A DNA stretch of 64,000 nt from CAZZHG01 sp964653655 (GCA_964653655.1 CAZZHG010000004.1:22562-86561), one strand, 5' to 3'. Counted from the stretch's first letter, positions 25,273 through 34,329 are shown. Notes: generated by a model not told the origin, from the sequence alone. Made by a program: numbers and translations.

Positions 25273-26541
25273 ATGACGGCCGTAGCCGCCATAGCCGGAG
25301 ACGGATTTCGGAAGTTCTCCGGAGCCCTGGGCTCACTGAACGCGGCTCCCGTACTTTGCCTGTTCGCGTTTCTCACGATCAGCGCGGGGCACCTCGAGGT
25401 TCCGTTCCTCGTTCACCTGGGTATCGAACTTCTTCTCGTCGGAGCCCTCTGCGCGTTTTACCTGCCCGCCCTCATCGTCGGAGACAAGAACTCCGATACC
25501 TACGGCGTCGCGCGCATTCTCACCTGCTGCCTGCTGGTGATGTCGGCGCCTCTGCTTTCCTCGATGGCCAACGGCCTTCGTCTCGAAGTGCTGAACAACC
25601 CGGAGTTCCGCAGCTGGGCCAAGGCCCTGCTCGTGGTGCCGCTGATGCCCTGGCTCTGCCGCCAGGCCCGCCAACGGGAATCACTGCTCGACTCCATCCT
25701 GTTCGGCGCGGCGGTCTTCGCCCTCATCGTTTTCTTCCGCTTCTATGTGCTCGGCGAAATGCGGGAAGTGGACGAGCGGCCGAAGCTGAAGGTGAAAAAC
25801 GGAGACCCCAACTTCATCTGCACCATCTTCGCCATCGCGATCCCCTTCGCCCTATACAAGATCCAAGCGGCCTTGCGCTCCGGAAGGAAACTTGCGCTCG
25901 CGGCTTACACCGTCTGCCTGGCACTCTTCGGAGCGTGCGTTTTCATCACGGAATCCCGGATGGGACTCCTGTCACTGACCGCCGGGATCGCGGTACTGAT
26001 GGTGGCGACTCCCATGGCGAAACGCCTGAAAACGCTCCTTCTTGGCGCCTTTCTCGTCGTCATGGCCACCTCGCTGCTAGCGGGCCGGGTGGGCGACCGG
26101 TTCAAGTCCATGGATGACGAGTCGAACCGCGAGCGCATCAAGTCGCTTGTTACCGGAGCCGAAATGTTCATCCGCCGCCCAGCCTTCGGGTTCGGCTGGG
26201 GAACTTCGCCGAAACACTTCTACGAGATCACGGGACACGGCCGACTCCTTTCCGAGGCGCGCCCCCTTTCCGTTCACAACACTTTCCTCCAGCTGCTCGC
26301 CGAAATGGGAATGATGGGATTTTTCGCCTATCTGAGTCTTTACCTGACCGTTCTCGTCTCGATTCTCCAAGTGGTCCGGGCACGGGGCACCATCGGAAGA
26401 TTCTGCCTCGCTTCATTCGTGATCCTGAGCCTCAACCTCACGACCCTTCCCCTCCAGGGAAAGGACTTCATCTTGCTCTACTTCGGGGTGCTTCTGACCC
26501 TCGCCCTCGGCGCGACGGCGGAAAGGGGAGCGCAAGCATGA
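25273..26541 (+). CDS. O-antigen polymerase/ligase-like membrane protein (Wzy/WaaL)
   Basis: 422 residues with about 11-12 membrane segments. The large periplasmic loop contains GFGWGTSPKHFYEITG and RPLSVHNTFLQLLAEMG, the conserved loop pattern of the O-antigen ligase/polymerase family. It polymerises lipid-linked repeats or transfers them to an acceptor. Overlaps the next gene by four bases and follows the Wzz-like gene by seven, so the two are co-translated. Confidence 0.88.
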   Translation: MTAVAAIAGDGFRKFSGALGSLNAAPVLCLFAFLTISAGHLEVPFLVHLGIELLLVGALCAFYLPALIVGDKNSDTYGVARILTCCLLVMSAPLLSSMANGLRLEVLNNPEFRSWAKALLVVPLMPWLCRQARQRESLLDSILFGAAVFALIVFFRFYVLGEMREVDERPKLKVKNGDPNFICTIFAIAIPFALYKIQAALRSGRKLALAAYTVCLALFGACVFITESRMGLLSLTAGIAVLMVATPMAKRLKTLLLGAFLVVMATSLLAGRVGDRFKSMDDESNRERIKSLVTGAEMFIRRPAFGFGWGTSPKHFYEITGHGRLLSEARPLSVHNTFLQLLAEMGMMGFFAYLSLYLTVLVSILQVVRARGTIGRFCLASFVILSLNLTTLPLQGKDFILLYFGVLLTLALGATAERGAQA

Positions 26542-27686
26542 CGGCTCTCTTCTGGATATTCTTCGCTCTCATCCTCACGAACTACCTTCTGTTTCCGCTG
26601 CTTGTAATTGCGCTCTCGCGTTTCCGGAGGCGTGAGATTGCGAAGGCTCCCATTCGTCCGACGCTCACTCTCGTCATCTCGGCCTACAACGAAGAGGCGG
26701 TAATCGCCGAGAAACTGCGAAACTGCCGGGCGCTCGAGTATCCGGAGGGACGGCTCGAAGTTATCGTCGTCTCGGACGGTTCCACGGACGCAACCGCCGC
26801 CATCGCTCGGCGCTTCGAACTAAATTTTCCGAACAGCAACGTCCGGAGCCTCTTCGAGCCCGCCCGCAAAGGCAAGGCCTCCGCCATGAACCGGGGAGTC
26901 GCCGCCGCCGGCGGAGAAATCGTCGTCTTCTCGGACGCGAACACGATGTACCACCCGGACGCGCTCCTTCATCTCGTCGAGAACTTCAACGACGAATCGG
27001 TCGGCGGCGTCTGCGGCCGCAAGTCCATTAAGAAGGAAACCGGCCGGGCAAGCAGCCTAGGAGACCGGCTCTTCTGGAAGTTCGAGGCCGCCTTGAAACG
27101 CGGCGAAAGCCTTCTCGGTTCCATCCCCACGGCGGACGGAGAAATCTTTGCCGTAAGAAAGACGCTTTACCGGTCCTTGCCCGAAGGCACCATCAACGAC
27201 GATACGGCCATCACGCTGGATATCGTTGGAGCCGGGCTTCGGGTGGTCTACGATCCCCTCGCGGTTTCCGAGGAGTCGGCTTCCCTCACTCTGACGGACG
27301 ACATGGCCGTGAAAGCGCGGATGGTTTGCGGGGGCTACCAAAGCCTCGTGCGCTACCGCTCGCGGCTGCTGCCGCCCAAGGACTTTTTCGGATTTCAGTA
27401 CTTCTGCCACAAGACGCTGCGCCACGGGATGCCGTTTCTGCTTCTCGGGCTTTTCGTCACGAACCTCGCTCTTTCCGGCGGGGCCTATGGGCTTTTTCTA
27501 GCGGCGCAAATCGCTTTCTACGGTTCGGCCGCCGCCGGGGCTCTTTCCCTGGCTTCGGGCCGCAAAGTCAAAGCGCTGTACCTGCCGCTTTACTACTGTT
27601 CGATGAATCTTTCGGCGGTTTCCGGGTTCGTACATTTCGTGAGGGGCCGGTCTCTTCAAGAGATCTGGACCAAGGCGGAAAGGTAA
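26538..27686 (+). CDS. Glycosyltransferase family 2 with membrane segments
   Basis: 382 residues. N-terminal membrane helix, then a GT-A domain: TLVISAYNEEAVIAEKL, VVSDGSTDATAAIA, VVFSDANTMYHPD (DxN variant of DxD), GTINDDTAITLDI at the acceptor-site motif and MVCGGYQSLVRYRS near QxxRW. Three membrane segments follow at about 285-365. The chemistry is sugar transfer onto lipid-linked or growing chains at the inner membrane. Start ATG overlaps the preceding stop (ATGA). Confidence 0.9.
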   Translation: MTALFWIFFALILTNYLLFPLLVIALSRFRRREIAKAPIRPTLTLVISAYNEEAVIAEKLRNCRALEYPEGRLEVIVVSDGSTDATAAIARRFELNFPNSNVRSLFEPARKGKASAMNRGVAAAGGEIVVFSDANTMYHPDALLHLVENFNDESVGGVCGRKSIKKETGRASSLGDRLFWKFEAALKRGESLLGSIPTADGEIFAVRKTLYRSLPEGTINDDTAITLDIVGAGLRVVYDPLAVSEESASLTLTDDMAVKARMVCGGYQSLVRYRSRLLPPKDFFGFQYFCHKTLRHGMPFLLLGLFVTNLALSGGAYGLFLAAQIAFYGSAAAGALSLASGRKVKALYLPLYYCSMNLSAVSGFVHFVRGRSLQEIWTKAER

Positions 27687-27698
27687 TTGAGGGACTCT

Positions 27699-28709
27699 AT
27701 GACGGACACATTCCTGGTTACGGGCGGAGCGGGCTTCATCGGATCCAATCTGGTGGAGCACCTACTCGATCTCGGCCATCAAGTCCGAGTGCTGGACAAC
27801 TTCTCGACGGGGCATCTGAGCAACCTCACTCCCTTGGAGAGCGACATTGAAATACTCGAGGGAGACGTCACGAAAGCGGAGGACTGCCGCCGCGCGATGC
27901 AGGGGATCACCCGAGTGGTTCATCTCGCCGCCGAAGTCTCCGTCGCCCGCTCCATCGGTTCGCCGCTGGCCACGAACGGCGTGAACGTGTCGGGCACCTG
28001 TGAGCTTCTCGAAGCGGCCAAGCGCGAGAAAGTGGAAGCCTTCGTTTTCGCCTCGACCTGCGCCGTCTACGGAAATGCGACGATACTGCCCATCGACGAG
28101 TTCCAGCCGATGCAGCCCCTGTCCCCCTACGCCGCGAGCAAGCTCTCCGCCGAACACTACGTCCGCCTCTATCGGCAGCTTTACAGCGTGCCCTCGGTAG
28201 TGTTTCGCCTGTTCAATGTGTACGGCCCGAAGCAGGATCCGAGCTCCGCGTACTCGGGAGTCATCTCCGCCTTCGCCGATCGCCTCTCTCGGGGCGTGCC
28301 GACGACGATTTACGGAGACGGAGAGCAGACCCGGGACTTCATCTTCGTGAAGGACGTCGTGAATGCCTTCGCCTGGGCGGCACTCAATCCGGAGGCGATG
28401 GGCGAGCCCGTTTACAACCTCGCTACCGGAGTGGCCACCTCCGTGAACGAGCTTCACGCCAAACTGGCCCGGCTGGCGGGCCGGGACTCCATGGCCGACT
28501 TCGGGCCGGCGCGAGAGGGAGAAGTGCGCCATTCCCGCGGATGGGCCGGCCGATACCTCGCGGCCCGCGGGCTCGAAGCGGGGGACTTCGCGACTCTCGA
28601 AGAGGGGCTGGAAGCCACGGCGGAATGGTTCTTCCCCGAGCTTTGCACCCGAAAGAGCAACTACCCCGGCACGCTGATTCCGGCGCCCGGATTCGTGGGA
28701 GGTCCCTAA
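27699..28709 (+). CDS. NAD-dependent sugar-nucleotide epimerase/dehydratase
   Basis: 336 residues. Extended SDR with VTGGAGFIGSN (7-17), FASTCAVYG (about 117-125) and intact Y144-A-A-S-K148. YGDGEQTRDFIFVKDVV is the usual C-terminal substrate-binding block. Resembles UDP-glucose 4-epimerases. GAGGGA stands five bases before the ATG. The C-terminus carries about 35 extra residues (TRKSNYPGTLIPAPGF) not typical of the family. Supplies a donor sugar for the operon. Confidence 0.87.
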   Translation: MTDTFLVTGGAGFIGSNLVEHLLDLGHQVRVLDNFSTGHLSNLTPLESDIEILEGDVTKAEDCRRAMQGITRVVHLAAEVSVARSIGSPLATNGVNVSGTCELLEAAKREKVEAFVFASTCAVYGNATILPIDEFQPMQPLSPYAASKLSAEHYVRLYRQLYSVPSVVFRLFNVYGPKQDPSSAYSGVISAFADRLSRGVPTTIYGDGEQTRDFIFVKDVVNAFAWAALNPEAMGEPVYNLATGVATSVNELHAKLARLAGRDSMADFGPAREGEVRHSRGWAGRYLAARGLEAGDFATLEEGLEATAEWFFPELCTRKSNYPGTLIPAPGFVGGP

Positions 28710-28713
28710 AATT

Positions 28714-29481
28714 ATGCGCGCTCTAGTAGCCCTGCTGCTGTTCCTTCTCACCGCTCCTGCTCTCGCGAACTTCCGGGCTCACGCTTCCCTGGAGGAAAGC
28801 TACGAGCCTCTCGGCTCGCTTGTGCGCACTTCGATGCGTGCCAAAGTGGAAAGGGAAATTGGTTCCGGGTTCTCCCCTTATCTGCTCGCCGGCAGTGAGG
28901 GCGCCGGCCCGGAAAGGTATCCGCTGCGCCTCAACTCGGATGCGTATCTCTTCGCCGCGCCCGGGATGAGATTCAATTTCGGAAACTTCACGATTACGGC
29001 GGAAGCACGCTTCCGTAAGTACTACATGCTCGACCCCGGGGCCGAAAGCCCGTCACTCGTCGACGTGCAAAGCCTTCTCGTCTACGAGGACTATTGGGAT
29101 CGCAGTCTAGCGGAATCGGCCGGGTTGAACCTCTTCGCCGCGTTCTACAGCGAGACGAACTTCACGAGCGCCGACAGCGGCAATCTTATCCACACGACTC
29201 TCTTGCGCGCCGGCCCCGAACTTCGTCTCATGCAAGGAGCCTACTTCTCTCTCTACGTGGAGCCGAATTTCGTCGTGGACCGAGTGCATCACTACTACAA
29301 CAACCGGGCGGAGCTCCGGTTGGGTAGCCGCCTCCGTTACAACGAAGGGCCCTGGGACCTGAACCTCACGGTCTGCTACCTCTTCAATCAATACTTCAAG
29401 ATGAAGTACGCGGAAGACTACCCTCCCCCCGATCGCAACCAGGGGATCACCGCCAAGCTTACCCTCGCGGTCCACTATTAA
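28714..29481 (+). CDS. Outer-membrane beta-barrel-like protein of the polysaccharide operon
   Basis: 255 residues. Signal peptide MRALVALLLFLLTAPALA, then repeated amphipathic strands with aromatic girdles (for example FSLYVEPNFVVDRVHHYY, LRYNEGPWDLNLTVCYLF) and a C-terminal Tyr, the outer-membrane insertion signal. About 10-12 strands would fit. I do not recognise a family. Its place in the operon, where no Wza-like exporter is present, makes a role in export or anchoring of the polymer reasonable, but that is inference. Confidence 0.72.
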   Translation: MRALVALLLFLLTAPALANFRAHASLEESYEPLGSLVRTSMRAKVEREIGSGFSPYLLAGSEGAGPERYPLRLNSDAYLFAAPGMRFNFGNFTITAEARFRKYYMLDPGAESPSLVDVQSLLVYEDYWDRSLAESAGLNLFAAFYSETNFTSADSGNLIHTTLLRAGPELRLMQGAYFSLYVEPNFVVDRVHHYYNNRAELRLGSRLRYNEGPWDLNLTVCYLFNQYFKMKYAEDYPPPDRNQGITAKLTLAVHY

Positions 29482-29510
29482 GATTCGGCACCCGATGCTA
29501 TCGTATCGGG

Positions 29511-31136
29511 GTGAAGCTCAAGCTCCGCCGCGTTTCTCCCACCGAGTGGCTTACCGTCTTCGCGGTCCTTGCCTTGGCTCTGTCGCTCTTCGCCCGGGTC
29601 CTCTACCGAGGAAGCTACTATTACGGAGAGGACATTCTAGGTCCAATGCATGGACTGAAGATGGCGACGACGGAGTCGTTCTGGAATTTCCTCACCGACG
29701 CCTTCCCCCGAACCCGCCACTACTCCTATTGGGGTACGATCAACAGTGCCCTATACACGATGATTCCCGGTTATCTCTCCCTAGTCTTTCCGTGGGAGTA
29801 TTGGGCTCACCTTCTGACCTTCCTGTTCTGCACTCTGGCCGTCGTAATTGTCGGAAAGACTCTTGGGTATACGTGGAAAAACAGCTGGCCAGTGCTGCTC
29901 GCCTTCGGAGCGTCGGCGCCCTTGCTCACGTTTTCTCTGTCGGGATTTCCGAGAGCGGCGATTCTCCTGCCCCACGCTCTGGTTCTCGTGACCGTACTCT
30001 CTCCCTCCCTTTCCGGAGCGGGATCCAAACGCGGAGTGACCGCGCGCAGCCTGATCCTGACGGCGCTTCTCTGCCTGCTGACGATTGAGCTGACGTGGCA
30101 TTTGTACGAGCTATCGAGACTCGTGTTCGTCGTCTGGATCCTGGCGGCCCTTCTGATGAAGGGAATTCCTTGGAAAACGAGAGCGGTGTGGGTGGGCGCG
30201 GGAGCACTAGAGTTCTTTCTGCTGCAGAATTGCCCTTCCGCCCGAAGCCACTTCCTTAGTCAGCTACTGAAGGCGAGCCCCGCCGACATCCTCGCGGCGC
30301 ACCTGACTCCGCTCAAGATGATTTTCCTCAAGGGACAACTGACGCTTCCCACTTTGTTCGGCCTCGGAGTCGTCTCGCTCTTTTTCCTACGCACGAACCG
30401 GTGGTTCTGGGTGGCGATGTTCCTAGCTCAATACGAGCTCGCGAGTATCGCGGCGCTCGGCAAGGATGATTTGGTTTCGCGACGTTATTTGCTGATGGAG
30501 TTCTACACGATTGTTCCGATCCTTGTCTGGGCGAGGGAACTCTTCGGGGGAAAGAAGATCTCGTGGAGCTCACGGCAACGCTGGGTTGCCGGGGCAATGG
30601 TGGTTGCCGCCGTCGTTCAGATTGGGGCGATGCTCTACCATTTCCGGATTCCCGCCGTTCAAAATCGCCACCCTCTACCCTACTCGGCGGGTGATTTGGA
30701 CATGTCCTCGAACGGCGAGCTGATTGACTGGAGTTATAAGCTTGGGGACGTGGTGCGGGCGGGCGACAAGATCATCGCCCTCTACAACTTTTCGTCGCGG
30801 GGGGAGGTAGCTTCGGATCCCCAGGCAATTCTCGAACGTCAGTACATCCGCCTGGGGCACGAGACCTTTGAGCGATCTTTCTTTCTCTTCGGCACAGCCC
30901 CGTGCCGCGACAACTGTTTCAATTTTCGGGCACCGGGAACTCTGCCGGAGCTGCTCGCCAAAATTGCCGCGGGCAGCGAAGGACCTTTCCAATCGTTCAC
31001 GGTTCACTGGCACCGGCACAACCCGGCGCCCGATTTGAGCATGGCGATGGAGATGCTGAGCTCTCGTTTCGTGCTCGGCCCCGAACAGACTCTCGGGGAG
31101 AACGGCAGGTACGTGCGCCTCATCGCCCTCAAGTAA
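29511..31136 (+). CDS. Multi-pass membrane protein, GT-C-like
   Basis: 541 residues, GTG start. About 11 hydrophobic segments cover residues 12-375, with a first periplasmic loop containing YYGEDILGP, whose acidic pair resembles the catalytic loop of GT-C glycosyltransferases. A soluble C-terminal domain of about 150 residues has CRDNC. No exact family is recognised. Last gene of the exopolysaccharide operon, 29 bases after the barrel gene. It could add a side-branch sugar from a polyprenyl phosphate donor. Confidence 0.68.
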   Translation: MKLKLRRVSPTEWLTVFAVLALALSLFARVLYRGSYYYGEDILGPMHGLKMATTESFWNFLTDAFPRTRHYSYWGTINSALYTMIPGYLSLVFPWEYWAHLLTFLFCTLAVVIVGKTLGYTWKNSWPVLLAFGASAPLLTFSLSGFPRAAILLPHALVLVTVLSPSLSGAGSKRGVTARSLILTALLCLLTIELTWHLYELSRLVFVVWILAALLMKGIPWKTRAVWVGAGALEFFLLQNCPSARSHFLSQLLKASPADILAAHLTPLKMIFLKGQLTLPTLFGLGVVSLFFLRTNRWFWVAMFLAQYELASIAALGKDDLVSRRYLLMEFYTIVPILVWARELFGGKKISWSSRQRWVAGAMVVAAVVQIGAMLYHFRIPAVQNRHPLPYSAGDLDMSSNGELIDWSYKLGDVVRAGDKIIALYNFSSRGEVASDPQAILERQYIRLGHETFERSFFLFGTAPCRDNCFNFRAPGTLPELLAKIAAGSEGPFQSFTVHWHRHNPAPDLSMAMEMLSSRFVLGPEQTLGENGRYVRLIALK

Positions 31137-31231
31137 CCGGAATTCGGCTGTTTCAGCGGGTTAAAATTCGGGATGGACGGGTCATAACAAGCCTGTTAAC
31201 TCTTCGTGTTGCTTGTTCTTTTGTCTGTGAT

Positions 31232-31307
31232 GCGGGTGTAGCTCAGTTGGTAGAGCATCAGCTTCCCAAGCTGAGGGTCGCGAGTTCGAACCTCGTCGCC
31301 CGCTCCA
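31232..31307 (+). tRNA. tRNA-Gly (anticodon CCC)
   Basis: 76 bases forming a complete cloverleaf. The acceptor stem GCGGGTG pairs with CGCCCGC (one G-T pair), with discriminator T and an encoded CCA. D-stem GCTC/GAGC, anticodon stem TCAGC/GCTGA with loop TTCCCAA giving anticodon CCC, and T-arm with TTCGAAC are all present. It reads GGG codons. Confidence 0.96.
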
Positions 31308-31472
31308 TTTAAGAATTTCACAAACACAAACCTCTCTTACGACTGACTTGCGAGCACTATAGAGGATTGTATCGGACCACGGGAACCGTCCTTAGATGAA
31401 TTAGAACAATCGTGTCCCATATCGAAGAGCCGGTGGTGGTGAGGGGCACTTATTGCCCAACTAAATTTATGG
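31308..31472. other. Non-coding segment after the tRNA gene
   Basis: 165 bases, noticeably more AT-rich than the surroundings. I see no gene, no hairpin with a T-run and no copy of the tRNA 3' end that would mark an integration site. Confidence 0.4.
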
Positions 31473-31670
31473 CTATTGGATGCCCACCAGGAAATACCGC
31501 TTAATGGCACCTATCCAGGGCACCAGAATGGCGGGAAGCGGAGTTCTTTTCGCTTCGGGGCTGAACTGGGATCCAAAGATCGTCACGATTAGGGAAGCCG
31601 AGATTCCGAACCAAAAAAAAATCGGAAAGATGCGCTTATAGAAGAAGGGCCATGGAGAAGAGAGCTTCAT
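31473..31670 (-). CDS. Small membrane protein at the end of a secreted-protein operon
   Basis: 65 residues beginning MKLSSPWPFFYKRIF. One membrane segment (about residues 12-32, IFPIFFWFGISASLIVTIFG) and a short C-terminal part with KRTPLPAILVPWIGAIKR. It starts 11 bases after the stop of the preceding gene on the same strand, with no clear ribosome site, so it may be translated by coupling. The hydrophobic pattern and aromatic N-terminus look protein-like. No family recognised. Confidence 0.5.
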   Translation of the reverse strand: MKLSSPWPFFYKRIFPIFFWFGISASLIVTIFGSQFSPEAKRTPLPAILVPWIGAIKRYFLVGIQ

Positions 31671-31681
31671 CCGGCAGCTTT

Positions 31682-32713
31682 CTAGGGGAGCGGGGGATTG
31701 GCTGCCATGCCCCAGAAGCCGCCCGTGATTCCCGCATAGGTTTCCGCCATCAAGGTTTCCCATGACATCGCGGGGAAGGGTGCCGCCGGCCGGCAAGCCG
31801 CTCCGGAGGAAAGAAGCCGGTAGCTGTAGGCTTCAGGAGATCCGGTTCGGCTCCAGCAAGCTCCGCTCGCGGCGTTGCCGCCCGAAACGTTGGGTCTCCA
31901 CTGTCCGAGCCCGGGGCCCGCGGGCACCGGCTCCGAGGCGAGTCGGAGCGGGGCTCTGCCCTCGAGGTAAGCCTTGCCGGAGTTGGATTGAGTGTTCACG
32001 TCGGCGACTAGGCGGAAGGAACGCTTCAGCTGGGTACTGAAGTAGGCCGCCTTGAGTCGATACTGAGTCGTTCCGGTCCGCGAGCTCTCCGCATATACCG
32101 TTCCGCCCTCGTAGATCATTTTCCCGGCTATTTGCGCCGGGGACCAAGGCGTTCCCCGCTCGAAGGCATAGTAGACCGCGGCTTTTCCGCCGTTGCCGCC
32201 GGTGCTCATCAAGTTGGAATCCGCGACGATCACGCCGCGGTAGGGAATGTTCTCCCTGGTAGAGTCCGCGGCGACATCGTAGCAGGCCGACATGGCCCTG
32301 GAAAAACTTCGGGCCTTCGAGCAGTCACCGCTGCTCGGGCACGTCCAAACATTCATCCGGTAGCCGTAGGACGTGCTTCCGATGCGACAGCCCTGAGCCA
32401 CTTGGAAGTAATAGTTCGCGGTGCCGAGCTGTTTTTGCGTGGCCCCGGTGTAGTCCATTCGTACTTGAAAGACGGTCAGATTGCGGCAGATCCACTCCTC
32501 CACGAAGGCAAGCAGATGGCTCTCTCCTACGTGACGGGCGAGCGTGGCGTTGCACTGATCGCGGTTGCTCGGGGAGATGTGTCCGCCCTCGGCGAGGAAA
32601 ATCTGCTGGAGAACTCGCGGAAAGCCCTCCGACAACACGTCCGCGCCGAAGGCGGGACTCAACGGGAAGAGCGCCAAGACCAGCAGTCCGATTTTTCCCA
32701 GGAGTCGCATCAT
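31682..32713 (-). CDS. Exported Cys-containing protein of unknown function
   Basis: 343 residues, start MMRLLGKIG with GGGAGGG four bases upstream. Signal peptide ends near PAFGADV. The mature part has several Cys residues (RDQCNATL, EWICRNL, AQGCRIG, VWTCPSSGDCSKA, SACYDV, GACWSR, GAACRP), suggesting disulfides. The first ATG overlaps the stop of the upstream gene, so the two secreted proteins are made together. No known domain recognised. Confidence 0.76.
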   Translation of the reverse strand: MMRLLGKIGLLVLALFPLSPAFGADVLSEGFPRVLQQIFLAEGGHISPSNRDQCNATLARHVGESHLLAFVEEWICRNLTVFQVRMDYTGATQKQLGTANYYFQVAQGCRIGSTSYGYRMNVWTCPSSGDCSKARSFSRAMSACYDVAADSTRENIPYRGVIVADSNLMSTGGNGGKAAVYYAFERGTPWSPAQIAGKMIYEGGTVYAESSRTGTTQYRLKAAYFSTQLKRSFRLVADVNTQSNSGKAYLEGRAPLRLASEPVPAGPGLGQWRPNVSGGNAASGACWSRTGSPEAYSYRLLSSGAACRPAAPFPAMSWETLMAETYAGITGGFWGMAANPPLP

Positions 32714-33681
32714 TGAACCCTCCCGGCGGGAGTCGTGGAAGGCGCCGTCATCTGGTATTGGGGAGAGGACTGGGCACAGCTCAGGGGCCGGATGATGTTC
32801 GGGCACAGCGCAAGGCAACCTCGATCGCTTTCATCCGCGACCAAGCGGATGGCGATGCCGTTCTGGAAGATGGCGCATTGGCGTTTACCGTCCCGGTATC
32901 CGGCGAAATCACACGTGCAAAGCCCACCCGGCGGTGACGAGGCCGGTTCGGTAGTCGTACGCGGTCCGACGGAAGGGACGGGGGTCGCGGTGGCGGACGG
33001 GGGTTTAGACGGCGCCGGAGTGGGCGTCGGCGTTCGTCCGGGCGGAGTCGGTCGCACCGGTTTCCAAGGAGTCGGCGTGGGAGTTGGAGTCGGAGTGGAC
33101 ACCGGACAATTCCGAAAAACCATGTCTTTCAGTTCGGGAAACGGCTTGGGAGGCACGTCGTCCAACTGGTACAAGCCGTATCCATTTTCCGCCGACACCC
33201 GATCTCGGAGCCACCCGGCTCGAAAGAAATTGGGAATGGATCCGGAGTTGCCTTCAAAATCGCCCTGATGCTGGTTGATGAGCGTGGCCCAGCCGTGGAG
33301 CCCGGACGCCTGAAGCACGCTCACGTGGGCAATGGCGTTGCCGCGCAGGATGCGTTTCGCGTTGGTCAGGTCCCACTTGAAGGTGAAATCGTACCAGCCG
33401 TTGCCCCACGCCGGAGCCTCGACGAACTTCGAGCTGTCCACTTGGCCCAAGGCGATTTGTCCCTCTTGGTTCTCGTAGCAGACGTACGCGCGGGTATGAA
33501 TGTCGTAGTAACGCTCCCGCAGGACGCTCATAGTGAGGCAGGGCATCGGAGCGCCGATCGGGCCGATGGAAAAATAGAAGGTGTTTCCGGGAACGTTGAT
33601 GGTGAGCTCATCGCCCTGAGCGGTGCCGGCGAGGGCGAGCCCCAGCAAGGCTAGAAACATCCACTTACGTGCCACAAGCAT
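32710..33681 (-). CDS. Exported protein with Thr-Pro linker and Cys-rich C-terminus
   Basis: 323 residues. Signal peptide ends near GTAQGDE. An N-terminal domain of about 170 residues with paired Cys (MPCLTMS, AYVCYEN) is followed by a linker of repeated Thr-Pro (about 195-250) and a small C-terminal Cys-rich module (GLCTCDFAGY, RQCAIFQ, GCLALCPN, LSCAQ). The layout resembles secreted multidomain proteins in which a flexible linker joins a binding module. Two possible starts exist: the ATG used here touches GAGG directly, and a GTG two codons on has better spacing. First gene of its operon. Confidence 0.76.
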   Translation of the reverse strand: MLVARKWMFLALLGLALAGTAQGDELTINVPGNTFYFSIGPIGAPMPCLTMSVLRERYYDIHTRAYVCYENQEGQIALGQVDSSKFVEAPAWGNGWYDFTFKWDLTNAKRILRGNAIAHVSVLQASGLHGWATLINQHQGDFEGNSGSIPNFFRAGWLRDRVSAENGYGLYQLDDVPPKPFPELKDMVFRNCPVSTPTPTPTPTPWKPVRPTPPGRTPTPTPAPSKPPSATATPVPSVGPRTTTEPASSPPGGLCTCDFAGYRDGKRQCAIFQNGIAIRLVADESDRGCLALCPNIIRPLSCAQSSPQYQMTAPSTTPAGRVQ

Positions 33682-33854
33682 CCTCTGAATCTACTCTCGG
33701 AATATTAGGGAATTGTGCGCTTGGGGCCCGCTGGAATCAGCATGTGAATCGAGGAGTTACGAGGGGGTGCCGATCCGCGGGCGCGAAGCGGAGCTTGTGG
33801 ATAACTCCCAAAAATAACTAGGCACCATTGTTCTAGTAGGAAGGTCCTGGTTCC

Positions 33855-34316
33855 CTACTTCTTGGGCAAATAAGCGGAGGCCGCTCCGAACTGGTAAACC
33901 AAGCCGCCGCCGGAGTGTCCGGCCGAGTAGGCGAAGTAAGTGCAGGCGGACGAAGCGAGTACGGTAGCCGCCCTCCCCACGTTTGCTATCGTCCCACCAG
34001 GAAAGAAACTGGCTATTCCGAGAGCGAGCGAGACTCCCGCCGAGACATTGAAGGCGTCTCCCGCTTCCTCATGCGGATCAAGATTTGCGGATCCCACGAG
34101 CATCACGGTCCGCCTCCGATCCTCTTCTCCGGTTCGGACCGAAGCTATACCTCCGGCAAGTACTATGACTTGGAGACCCACGACCACGAGCCACGCGGTC
34201 TTGGGAAGCTTGCCCTTTCCGATGGCGATCGCCACGACGACGGCGAGGCAGGGAAGCACGAACGCGACACCGATGGGGATGTGCACTAGGGCTGGGTGCA
34301 GAGGGATTTCGTTCAT
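33855..34316 (-). CDS. DUF2231 membrane protein
   Basis: 153 residues, four membrane segments. The N-terminal HPALVHIPIGVAFVLP and GEEDRRRTV, with conserved His and Glu/Asp, match the DUF2231 family, whose function is unknown. A perfect TATAAT lies seven bases before the ATG and no Shine-Dalgarno sequence is present, suggesting a leaderless mRNA. Confidence 0.85.
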   Translation of the reverse strand: MNEIPLHPALVHIPIGVAFVLPCLAVVVAIAIGKGKLPKTAWLVVVGLQVIVLAGGIASVRTGEEDRRRTVMLVGSANLDPHEEAGDAFNVSAGVSLALGIASFFPGGTIANVGRAATVLASSACTYFAYSAGHSGGGLVYQFGAASAYLPKK

Positions 34317-34323
34317 GCTGAAT

Positions 34324-34329
34324 ATTATA
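34324..34329 (-). promoter_or_regulatory. TATAAT -10 box, probable leaderless start
   Basis: Perfect -10 hexamer on the minus strand, seven bases before the ATG of the DUF2231 gene, placing the likely transcription start on or next to the A of ATG. The -35 region is weak (GCGACG). Confidence 0.5.

Noticed and set aside
31232..33681. tRNA-borne genomic island
   Set aside because: No integrase and no repeat of the tRNA 3' end downstream. The AT-rich spacer alone is weak evidence.
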